The notes under the pieces were generated by a model. It ran no database searches and had not been told where the DNA came from. It saw nothing but the letters and a program-made list of their open reading frames with translations. The translations under genes and the position numbers were made by a program. From assembly GCA_013397845.1 (NCBI GenBank), contig VZTG01001883.1, positions 1,554,304-1,618,303 of the forward strand: 64,000 bases of DNA. Reading direction: 5' to 3'. The stretch comes from Melanocharis versteri. Taxonomy: Eukaryota > Chordata > Aves > Passeriformes > Melanocharitidae. Position 1 is the first letter of the stretch. Each line of letters begins with the position of its first letter. This document shows, piece after piece, positions 53,601 through 63,500 of the stretch.

Positions 53601-54529
53601 CAGCTCAGTTACCAAGTTGCTCTGGCAGATACAGTCCATACATATTTTAAAAATATTTAAATGGGTGTACTGGGATCCTAAAAATCAGCTACAGCAATTT
53701 ATACCCTAGAATAGAGACTCGGAAGTAGAGTTTATGGAAAAGATTATGGAAGAGGGTGAGCTCTACATACAAGGGAGTGGCAGTAACGGAGGAGCACAGA
53801 TCAGGTCACAGAAGTGAGCTGAAACAGGTGATGCAAATATGCAGCTCTTACAGAACCAAAGTATCTGAAGGAAACTGATTTTGGAGCTGATTTAACAGGT
53901 TCAGCTTAGAGCTTTCTGCTGATGTCCACTCCATTGCCTGTGATCCTTCAGACAACGGCAGAGCAACAGATTCTCCTGACCACAGGTTTGTAGCCGTGAC
54001 ATATGACAGGTGAGAAGAAGAAGGCAGTGTAGCAAATATTGTCAGGATTGGCATCGCATTACAGAAAACAAGCAAAGAAACCTCCCAAAAATTTAGTTTA
54101 AATCTGCAGTACTGATTTGGATTTGCTGGGATCCCAAAAGTCCATGTCTGCAAACAAGTAAGTGTCACCTAGTCACTGGAAGACTAGGAATGGGAAAACC
54201 GATATAGACTAGTTAAAGGAGAAACACCTGAATTTTTGTAAAACTGGATTATGAAGTCTCTGGGTATCCCCAGTGCCCCCTAATGTGACTGTGCCTGGAT
54301 GTCACCCTGCCTCTTTACCACCTGTGTTTCTCTGGAATGACACATAGCAAGACTGCTGTGGTTGGATCCTGGCAGTTCTCTGGGGCTGCTGCTCTGCACC
54401 TCACTGTGGCAGGATGTGGACTGTACCTACAGCAGACTCTTGAAGTCTCTGTGGAGAAACCATCATCTCACCCCTTCAGGGCAGTGGGGCTTCATCTTGG
54501 GTAAGCTGAGACTCTCCTGATGAGCCTCT

Positions 54530-54550
54530 GAAAAGGTTTTTAACCTTTTC
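54530..54550. repeat. Perfect 9-bp-arm palindrome
   Basis: GAAAAGGTT, a TTT spacer, then AACCTTTTC: two perfect 9-bp inverted arms. There is no T-run terminator context and no known meaning. It sits inside the GC-richer patch of 54280-54800. Confidence 0.8.
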
Positions 54551-55178
54551 TGAAGTAACCTCCTTTGTTCTGCTGGTTCAGCTTTAGGCACTACACAAGG
54601 CATCCGGCAGCAGCCTGGCTGCAGATGCAGCCAGAGTCAGCTCAGAGTCCCAGCAATCAGGGAAGTCCATGGTTAGATGACAGGTCCAGGGTCAAGTTGT
54701 AGCAAATCAGGATCAGGCGCAGTGAGGAGGGGCTTGGACACCGCTCATCATGGCAGGGATTTGGGAATGGGCCAGGGAGGACAGACAGAGACAGGACGGA
54801 CCACTAACTGTCCTACATAAATACCATTTACCTTCCAGGGCAAAGCTGTACTCACTGCTGGAACGTGCATTTCTCGTTCTGAATTTATTGGTTAAATTCA
54901 GTCATAATATGTGTATCATAGCAGCCAAGAGGAGACAGGTTCTCATCCCCTCAGAATACTTACCCCTCATCAAACGTTGAAAAGCTGAGGTGTATGCAGC
55001 CCTTGTCTGACCAAACAGCCGTGACCTTGCAGTACATTAATGTGCTGTGTTTACACCATTAATTTAGCTTTAACTGCCTTGCATTTGACTTGAATTTCCA
55101 GATTGCTTGTTTGCTTTGTGCTTCTTTGGCTCTCACTGCAATTCTGTCATTGGAGAAATGAAGTAAAGTGATTAATGG

Positions 55179-55240
55179 CATTTAAATTAATTAAAACAAT
55201 CAATTAATTAAATTAATCCATTTAAATTAATTAAGTCGAT
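55179..55240. repeat. AT-rich direct repeat / diverged 40-bp tandem duplication
   Basis: The 16-mer CATTTAAATTAATTAA occurs exactly at 55179-55194 and again at 55219-55234. The spacing is 40 bp, and the flanks after each copy are also loosely similar. Between them lie further TTAATTAA / TAATTA words. The block reads either as a small tandem duplication or as a cluster of homeodomain-type sites. Confidence 0.7.
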
Positions 55241-58200
55241 TAGTAAAATGAATTCCAGGAACTCAGATTCTCCTACCTGCTTTAACTCTGTGTCCTTGGT
55301 ACCAGGGCACATCGTGCTGGACTGTCTGATGGGTACCCAGAGGAAGTCCCCTAAGGCAAAGGTGGGATGTTGTGGTCACCAAATGCCTGCAGACCCTGTT
55401 GTGTGCCCCAAGTGCCTTGTTTAGTGTATATTTCTCAACCCCATTCTGCAGTTACAAGAATCAACAAAGGGCTAAGGAGGCCTTGACTTTACTTTTTTTT
55501 AATACTAACGTAAATGCTAATACTACCAAGAGATCGTTGATGCAGGTTTATTTGTTGAGTGTCTCCTGCCGTGTGGGTGTCAATGGGTCTGTTCAGATGA
55601 GTCCTCATTTGTTACCAAATTTCTTCTTAGGCTTTAAGTGATCCTTTTGCTGTCAGCACAGCTCTAAGGATGTTTAGTGAGTTTGAACAGTACACTGCAC
55701 AAGTGTAAGGACAACTCCTAAGAGAAGCCATACAGTGGCTTCTGAAGGTAAGGTGAATTGAAAACGTTTTGGGATCGGACTGCTCCAGTTCTAAAATAAT
55801 TTAAGTATGAAAGTTTTCCTGATAATTCTGTTTAAACAGAGGTGAGGAATGCAACAAAAAGGCTGTTTGACATAAGAGGCTGTAAATTTGTACTGAGAAT
55901 ATTAAGAAGTGAAAGTCAGTTACATGCTGGAACTAGTCACTGAATTTGTGCAGAATATAAGGCATTTTTTTAGCATTTTGCAAAGTCATAATTAGTGTTA
56001 CTTGCATGTACACCCTAAATACTGTCTTATTAAGAATTTTGTACACAGAGTAAGGTATAATCTCAGTAGTTATGATTCAGAGCAGATGGAAAAGAGATGT
56101 TGAAGGCAAGGGAAAGAGGTAAAAGAGATAATGTTATATCTACACCACTGGGTCAAGGAAGTTCTAAAAGGCTGCAAGTACAGATTGCAAATTTGCAGAC
56201 TAAATATAGATCTAAGCTGTACTTTCTGAAGCACACAGGACTAATGTGTTCAGACATCTGGGTGTTCAAATATCCTGCCAATACATTAACACCCTGGGGC
56301 ATACAGAGTCTCTCCAATTCATCTCCGCGGCGATGGTTTGAAGAGAGGATGAGTGAAGGCAGAACTTCGTTATCCCTTTAGAGACCGCTGTGTTATAATG
56401 ACACAGCTGTAACTGATGATCACACGCAAAATTCTTGAACAAAGATGTAATCCCAGATCTTTTAAATTTTGGTCCAGAGTACTGATCTTTCCTCATATAG
56501 CTATTTTTTCTTGTGTTTATGTTTTTGTACTTGGCATTCAAGTAGATATCTTATAAACCTGAGGAATTTCAGAGTACAATGTGAGTATATTCCAGGCAAA
56601 TTCTTGAAGCATTTAGCACAAAACTACAGAATTAAGTGGTAACTTTTTTCCAGTAGATACACAGAATTCATATAGCATCACAGACAAGCTTGGAAAACAT
56701 CAAGGGACTGAATAGAATACAGGAGCTGCCAAAAGCCACAGACAAAGCCAGAAAGGATGGCGTGTCCTGGAGAGGCCTGAGTCTGTAAGAGAAACAGCAT
56801 AACTTCTGACACAGTTTGAGTAGGAATGAAGGGCTTTGAAAGGAGGTGGATATTGTCTCCCCTGAGATCTTTAGAGTAATTAGAGAAAGGAGATGATCAG
56901 GAGATGTGTTTACAGATAAAAGACAGTAAGGATGCCTAAGACTTTGAGTGTAGGATTAATTACTTGGATATTGATTTAGGTAACAAGTATGCAAAAGCTT
57001 AGGAGGATGTATGCTTGCAAAAATACTTCTAAGTGTTGCTGCCTTAAACACATCAAAACTGATGTAATGTGAGGCAATTGGGGATGCTGAAATATTAAAT
57101 GAATTACAGTACCCAGTATTTTTCAATTACTGTTAATACTCAGTTTTCACTCCTGAGCTGGCCAAATTCTCTTTCATTTGTGTGTAAGGACAGACCAAAC
57201 ACCCCCATTTTTGTTAGAGGTATTTGATAAACACAGAACCTTAACCTCCATGTTTGTACTGCAGTGATGTGTGTGTTGGTTAAGTATACAGAAAGGAAGG
57301 AAACAGTGAACTTTTGTTTAATCCAGTCCTTGCAATTAAGTAAGATAAAAACAAAGAAGAGCTAAGACATCTGGAAAGAGGTGAGATAATGACAGGGCAT
57401 GAGCCATGGAGTCTGAAGCAGCAGTGCAGAAGATTTTTGGTGAGAGCAAACTGGGGGCTGCCAAAGATGCCTTTTGGGAGCCGAGCCAATCAGCTCTGGG
57501 GAAGGAAAGTACAGAAATACCTGGAGTAATAGCCGTGATGAAAACTATGGAGGTGGCTAATGAAGTCTCATGTTCTGTCTAAAGTGAAGATGGTATACAG
57601 ACACTTTGGATCCAAACGTCTTGTTTGAAGCAGAGGCAGCACTCGATAAGTGGTATTGCTTCTACAGCTTTCTTGTTACAAAAAGCTTGTTCTCAAAACA
57701 TCTTTTGTGTGCAACTTGTACTTCCAGGTGAGAGAATTAATGCTCTTTGTCTTAAGAGCTTTTATTCTATTTTTATTCTCATTGTTCTACTCTTACTATT
57801 ACTGAACTCTGACTTGTGTAGCCACCGTAACCTGCTCCACAGGTGTGCTATTGTGTTTTGATTCTTTCTGTCAGTGAAATGCTTTTGCTCTGGATCATTT
57901 ACCAGTAATGACAGCTTCTTCCTGCCTTAAATCCCTTGTTTTCAAAAGGAAGCCAGCTTTGACACCATTACTATGTAGCATTTTCTTATGTTTTATCTGC
58001 ATTCCAAATAATTGCTTCTTGTGGAGTATAATTTAGTCCTAGTTGATGAAAAATTGCTGTATACATTTAGAATCACAAGGAAAAAACCCTTGGGAAACTG
58101 ATGACTGATCAAAATATGCTTTGAATTGCAAGAGCTAGTCATTGATAGGACTAGTTTTTGCGTAGGTGTGAAGTAGCAAGGCACTAACTACAAGCACTCA

Positions 58201-58969
58201 AAGTGGCTTAAGGAGCTCTTGCTCTCTTGCAACGCTGTGTTGTCCCTTCTTTGTGCCAGTACAGCTATTAGTGGGGGTTACACCACTGGGTTCTGGATTC
58301 AGGCCCTCTTTACCAAAAAAGGAGAAAGGTTTTTTTTTAAGATGAATTACTCCAAAACACAGTTTGTGCTGTGGTTTCCAAGACAGGTCCATAAACAAAA
58401 TAGAAGAGAAGGGAAGAATAGGAGCCCTTTTAGCTTTCCCCACCATCAAAGTTGCAGTTTAAGCATATTCTGACAAGGATAAGACTCTATTGTGTAATTT
58501 ATACACCTTACTAAAGCTTTTTTAGTTTCAAATGTCGCATTGCCTTAAAGTACCTAATGGGCTATGACACAAAATTGATTTCTGTGAAAACAGCATTGGC
58601 TGTTAAGCATTCATACAACAATATCACATACTGCTTCTTCTATAAAATCCAACACAGAAAATATTTGAAGTGAGATTATTGTTAGAAGAACAGCAGGAGA
58701 GATGATGCTTCTTCAAGAAAATTAACATACTGGCATATAATTGTCACATAAAGTTATTTCATCTTAACTTATACCTTACCTCACAAATAAGGCACTGGAC
58801 ACTGTCTTCCCACGCAGGAGAAAGGGATCAAGACTGCACATCAAATCTTAAGCATTTCCTGACAGAGAAATAAAGTCCTGGATTAAACAATAGACCTCAT
58901 TCCCATACACAGTAAAATACAGAGATGCAGCAGAGCTTCTGGGTCTTTAAGATCTTCCTCTGGAGAGTG

Positions 58970-58975
58970 CCCTAC
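58970..58975. repeat. Target-site duplication, left copy (LTR 1)
   Basis: CCCTAC directly precedes the TG of the solo LTR starting at 58976 and is repeated exactly at 59285-59290 after its CA end. Confidence 0.85.
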
Positions 58976-59284
58976 TGTCATAGTCAGACACAGCATGAAG
59001 AGAAAAAGGCCAGCCAAGCTCGGGAAGAACCAAACCTTTTATTTATTTATTTGCAAACAGGTTTTTATACTCTAGCTCGTTGGGATGGTATAAGGTCATT
59101 GGATCCCTGGCCATCCACCCCTCGGGTTGATTGGCCAGGTCCCAACACCCATTCCCAAACAATCCCTCAGATTAACAACAACCAGGTGCAAAACTTCTCA
59201 CAGGTGCAAAATGTGAGAGAGAATGCTCACAGACACAGGCAGATACTGGAAAATCTCTCTGCCACCAAGCTTTCAGTGTCTACA
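58976..59284 (-). mobile_element. Solo LTR of an endogenous retrovirus, 309 bp (LTR 1)
   Basis: Bounded by TG...CA ends and a perfect 6-bp target-site duplication (CCCTAC). Read on the minus strand it begins TGTAGACACTG and ends GACTATGACA, giving short imperfect inverted ends. Polarity is set by promoter and 3'-processing signals, all on the minus strand: a CCAAT box (ATTGG on + at 59130-59134), a TATAAAAAC box (59061-59069) and overlapping AATAAA signals (59037-59053). The short distance between TATA and AATAAA resembles the compact LTRs of avian alpharetrovirus-like elements. A 6-bp duplication is typical of class II (ERVK-like) integrases. No gag/pol/env or second LTR is present, so it is a solo LTR left by LTR-LTR recombination. 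The exact family is unknown to me. An open frame that runs across it is accidental. Confidence 0.85.
59037..59134 (-). promoter_or_regulatory. LTR 1 core promoter and polyadenylation signals
   Basis: On the minus strand, in transcription order: CCAAT (59130-59134), TATAAAAAC (59061-59069), then AATAAATAAATAAA-type repeats (59053-59037). The CCAAT-to-TATA spacing (about 60 bp) is canonical. Whether it still drives transcription cannot be told from sequence. Confidence 0.6.
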
Positions 59285-59290
59285 CCCTAC
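59285..59290. repeat. Target-site duplication, right copy (LTR 1)
   Basis: CCCTAC, identical to 58970-58975, directly after the ...TACA end of the LTR. Confidence 0.85.
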
Positions 59291-59725
59291 TTTCGTGTGA
59301 AGGATGTTCTGTTGCGCAGAAAGGAATTAAAACAAAAGGTAGGTAGGCATGGGTTCATTGGAGGGGTGGGGGAGTGAGGAATGAAGGATTGCGGTGTTCT
59401 CTAGACATAAATATCTGCTAATGTAGTTGTGCATGTTATTAAGTGCTGTAGTAGTACCCTTTGGCTGACCTCAGGTTTCTCATGTACCTAGAAGAGAATA
59501 TAGTGTGGGTCTTTTGGCAGATTTTGTGGTATCCCTGTATCACAGGACTGTCTCCTCTCATTCCTAATCTTCCTTTCTTGATCTAATCACCTTTGAATTC
59601 AAAGGGTTGCATGACTGAGGCTTCTACCACCTACTAACATGCATGAGAAGGGTAGATGCATAAACAGAAATATGATCTGAAAATACAAGTCTAGTAGGGC
59701 TGGAAACTGTCTCACTACCTCAAAC
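59291..59725. other. Unique spacer between LTR 1 and an old CR1 tail
   Basis: About 435 bp of unique sequence with a G-rich run (aggggtgggggagtgagg near 59360). No gene or repeat recognised. Confidence 0.65.
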
Positions 59726-59775
59726 TTAGAATCATTAAGGTTGGTGAAAACTTCCAAGATCACCAAATCCAACAA
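59726..59775 (-). mobile_element. CR1 LINE 3' end fragment (minus strand)
   Basis: 'agaatcattaaggttggtgaaaacttcc' followed by 'aagatcaccaaatccaac' is the reverse complement of the CR1 terminus; only half an octamer is left. About 50 bp. It sits between the two solo LTRs and is clearly older than both. Confidence 0.75.
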
Positions 59776-59895
59776 AGGCCAAAAAATCCAGCTTTGCTTT
59801 ACATCTTTTTCAGTGGAGAGAGAGGTCCGAACAGGTGTTCAGAGGAGAAAGTACGTATGTGCAGGGCCAGATTCAAAGCTGGCACAGATCAAATT

Positions 59896-59901
59896 CATTT
59901 G
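59896..59901. repeat. Target-site duplication, left copy (LTR 2)
   Basis: CATTTG directly before the TG of the element starting at 59902; repeated exactly at 60573-60578. Confidence 0.8.
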
Positions 59902-60572
59902 TGTCTGTTGTGGTTTTCTTGCGTTGTATTACTAGCTTGATGTTTTTCGTTGGAGTTTTATTGAAGAGATGGGACTATCATAGTTATATATGATTTATTA
60001 CTTAAAATAATAAATAAGGCTTCAGTTTCAAAGGTTGTGAGGTTAAGTAACAAGTCGCTATAACAGAGGATAGTTACGGGTTTTAGGGTTACATGGTAAT
60101 TTATAACTTTTTGGTTTAATAAGTAATTAATACGAAATTTTGTTTTAACTTGATAATTTATCACCTTTAGTACTTTTTGTTGTAATGCGTTTGTTTTTCT
60201 ATTAATCAAGTGTTAGGTTACGTATACTTATGTATTTTTATTATAACATTTAAATTTTTAATTTAAACTATAGAATTACATTATTATATTTAAAACTCTT
60301 TACTAAATTACTTAACATGTATTTTTACTTATAAGTATAGGAACACAGGCTTATGATTTTCTTGCTTAAGATTTATATATCTTGTTATCACATTAACTCT
60401 AGTTCCTTCAAAGGCTGTAAATTAAATTTATTATTATTTTTAGAGGTTTTAACTTCTCAGTCTCCAACATGTATCCATTTACCCTGCGTTCAGGCAGCCA
60501 GAAAGCCTCTAGGTGTCAGTGCAGAAGACGGTCAGGCATTATGGACTGGGGGTGCTTCCTCCCCCAACACCA
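59902..60572 (-). mobile_element. Solo LTR of a second endogenous retrovirus family, 671 bp, AT-rich (LTR 2)
   Basis: Bounded by TG...CA and a perfect 6-bp duplication (CATTTG). On the minus strand it starts TGGTGTTGGGG and ends CCACAACAGACA, giving short inverted ends (TGGTGTT / AACAGACA). A polyadenylation signal AATAAA lies on the minus strand at 59957-59962, 55 bp from the LTR 3' end. A TATATAAC box lies just upstream of it (59983-59990), mirroring the compact TATA/AATAAA layout of LTR 1. The interior (about 60000-60450) is strikingly AT-rich but keeps several CpGs that the flanks lack, consistent with a fairly recent insertion. An 83-codon minus-strand frame inside it (59958-60209) is low-complexity and not a viral gene. 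No internal viral genes are present. The 6-bp duplication suggests an ERVK-like class II element; the family is unknown to me and unrelated by eye to LTR 1. Confidence 0.8.
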
Positions 60573-60578
60573 CATTTG
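60573..60578. repeat. Target-site duplication, right copy (LTR 2)
   Basis: CATTTG, identical to 59896-59901, directly after the ...ACACCA end of the LTR. Confidence 0.8.
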
Positions 60579-63500
60579 TGTGTGGAATTAACAAGACACA
60601 TCAGTGCAACTAAACAAACATAATCTGTGACCTGCTCCCTTTAGCTGGTACTTCGGCGTGATGAGCTCATTAAGAGTAAATCTGCTAACACTTGTTTCGT
60701 GTTGGCAGAAGTGTGTGGTGCATGCTGTCATCTCAACAGGAGATCAAGAGATATCCAGCTCTGATATAACCCATTATTGCTAAATAGCACATTTGTGTAG
60801 TTACTTGTATTTCATGAAAATACTTGATGCACATCAAAGGAAACCTTTTGACCCCAAAGCTCATTAATTTTTTTAGTTCATCAAATTTTCAGGCAGGCTT
60901 CTGTACAGCCCAGTTCTCAGCACTCTCCTGACAACTGTCTAATGATTATGGATGTTATTTGCACTTCTCTTTTGGGGCAAAGGCCCAAATCTTGATGCCT
61001 GTCTTTCTCCCTTGGCATTAACTAAATTTGCAACAATTAGATCCCAATCTTTTGAAGCACTGAGAGCCCTTAACTCTGCTGATTATAGCCGACTTGGCAT
61101 CCTGACCAGAAAGGCCACTATGCCAGTGGAAATAAGCAGAAGATCTTGGCAAAAAACTGCTTCCATGTAGTAATTTTCCCTGATGTCTGTGTACAGCTTC
61201 TGTTCCTAAATGAAAACCATTTAATATGTTTCCTTTGACTCAGAAGCAGACTAACAATAATGTTTAAATTTTGTTTGGGAATGGTTTACTTTCATGATAG
61301 GCGTAGATTTATTTTTTTTTATCATAGTCTTAGTACAGAGAATTGGTCAGCTTCTGCAGGTGGCTATGTGCTTGGGAATAGGTGTTTTGTACCTAGACTT
61401 ACATATGACTATGTTTCCTGCTTCAATGTATCCAGCCTCAACAATGCCCAGTGATTTCACCACCAATCAGTAATCAAATGGTAGCAAAGTTTAATGGCAT
61501 TACATATGAGCATTTGCATTAGGTTTCTTTTTTGATGGCAGTTCATTATAGACATATTAGTGGCACAGATTATGGGAGAGATGGTTGTAAAACCCTTTCT
61601 AGATAAAGAATTTCAGAGCCTTTACAAATCATGGGTGCACTGGCAAACTGGAACAAACAGCAAGCCATTGCCATTCTTGCATGTGACAAAGCTGTGTAAG
61701 ATGTGAGGAGGACTTTTATGTCATGGTTGTAATTAGTAGGGTTCCACAGAAACCTTTATTACAACTTAGACAAAAAAAGTGTGGTAACAGATCTTTGGTT
61801 ATTCACCTTGTCCCTCCTCATGAGATCCATCTAGTGCTCTTAAGTGTGGAGTGGATTTACCCTTTCCTGCCCTGTTCAGTCACTTGACCAAAAGGTTCTA
61901 GTCAGAGAGAAAATCTACTTGGGAAAATTAAAAATACTTGGAATTTTAAAAATACAGTCAGCTAATGACTAGCATTTATGATGAGAAAGGATGAAGAATT
62001 TAGGCAGTAGGAGAGCTTTCTATTTGTCAGAATAATGGAAAGCAAAGCACTGGAAAAATGACTGGGAAATTTACAGGACTGGAAACATTAATTAGTTCTG
62101 CTTTGGATTAGGTATCTTTCTGGGGTCTCTTCCAGAGCTATTTTCTATCATTATTATAATTTCATCCACTACATGAGCAAGTCCAAAACTGCTGGAAGAA
62201 CGATTCAGCCTCTCAGAGAAGTCACTACATTGACAGTTTGCTGTCCCTAAGACCAAGCACACAGTCATATTGAGTAATGACCCATATAATTTGTGGCTGA
62301 ATTTGTTGCTGGGTATGCTGTCAGGGCTGCCTCTTGAGCAAGCCAGAGCAAATTCCCGGGGCACACCACCCCAGGGCACACTTGGATGTTGTTCACGTAA
62401 GCTCCAGACTCTGCCTAGATGAGCAGCTTCCATCTAATCCATCTGCTCTCACAGAGGTATTACATGGCTGATTGCCAGCAGGCCACATGACACTGAGTAC
62501 TTTCCTAGAAGAATCAGCATCAGCTTCTGCAATGATAGGAGGAGTTTCTAATCACTCTGAGCACAGGCCAGGTTTAAGCAGCTCACAGACAGTAGAGATG
62601 CAAAATGTCTGGTCTGAGGAGTTCTCTGCGACAGGTCAGGTCTGATACCTTCAGGTTTATCCTGTATTGGTATTAAGTCAATTTGCCTACATTCGCATTT
62701 TCTGTATGTTAAAGAACACTTATCCATATAGGGAGGAGATCCCTTATAGTGACTTGGAGATTATTCAGTCAAAATTTGATCCAGTATTTGTTAACCAAGA
62801 CAGACTGACTTTCACTGACCTCTTCAAATGTTCTCCAGCAAAAGCGGGAAATTCCTTCAGTTCTGTTTCTGAAATAAAAATTGAATTGGGTCAAACAGCT
62901 TTGTCTTTTTACCTAAAATGAAAAGAAAAAGAAAATACCTTTTCTGTTTTTGCAGTTCAGCTTGTTCTATCTGACACCTGGTGGAGGACCTTATGTCACT
63001 CTGCTTTGGCAAGTTTCAAGTTCAATAAACACATCTTTAACACACCATTTGGGCTAGACTAGATACAGATACAGTTAACACTCTCTTTTCCATACGTGGC
63101 ATACAGTGTAATTTCCAAAGACACATTTAAAGTCCTAAGGACCACTGATACAGCCTTTTGTTTTGACATTAGAATTGTGCCTGAAGGGAGAGGATAATTG
63201 TTCTATCTGAGGCTACAAATGTCATGAAATAAAGGGATAACTTAGTGGAAATGTAACTAAATGTATGTCCATCAGAGAATTTATAAATAAAGCTTTCTGT
63301 ATTTAGAATAGACGAAAGCAGTGATAACAATAATTAAAAAACCCTTATCCTTAAGATTTCTATCTGGTTATTAATATGTTAATCACTCTCTTAATTAGAA
63401 TTCTACTTAATGATAGATTTTTCAGTCCTTATGCCTGATGTTCTCAGTATTTTTGATATAATCAATTACATTTGTTTTCATTCTTTTAGTTGCTGGGGAA

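Larger units (their letters stand above)
50691..58969. other. Non-coding unique sequence, no gene seen
   Basis: No gene recognised. An unexplained minus-strand open frame (50756-51004, 82 codons) directly follows the CR1 RT fragment. About 54280-54800 is GC-richer with a palindrome at 54530-54550. An AT-rich tandem duplication lies at 55179-55240. The stretch at about 56740-57000 has the feel of a very old interspersed repeat but could not be assigned. The minus-strand frame at 53848-54168 (106 codons) has no recognisable domain. Confidence 0.6.

Noticed and set aside
53848..54168. 106-codon minus-strand frame considered as an exon or domesticated element
   Set aside because: No motif, no convincing splice sites and no family likeness.
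58925..59377. Longest open frame of the window (150 codons, + strand)
   Set aside because: It runs from unique sequence straight through the minus-strand solo LTR and out the other side, so it is an accidental frame, not a gene.
59958..60209. 83-codon minus-strand frame in AT-rich DNA, considered as a viral gene remnant
   Set aside because: It lies wholly inside LTR 2, near its 3' end and overlapping the TATA/AATAAA region. It is N/K/I/L-rich low complexity with no viral motif.
60000..60450. AT-rich block considered as inserted organelle or viral DNA
   Set aside because: Avian mitochondrial DNA is not this AT-rich. The block is fully explained as the interior of LTR 2, with fixed ends and target-site duplication.
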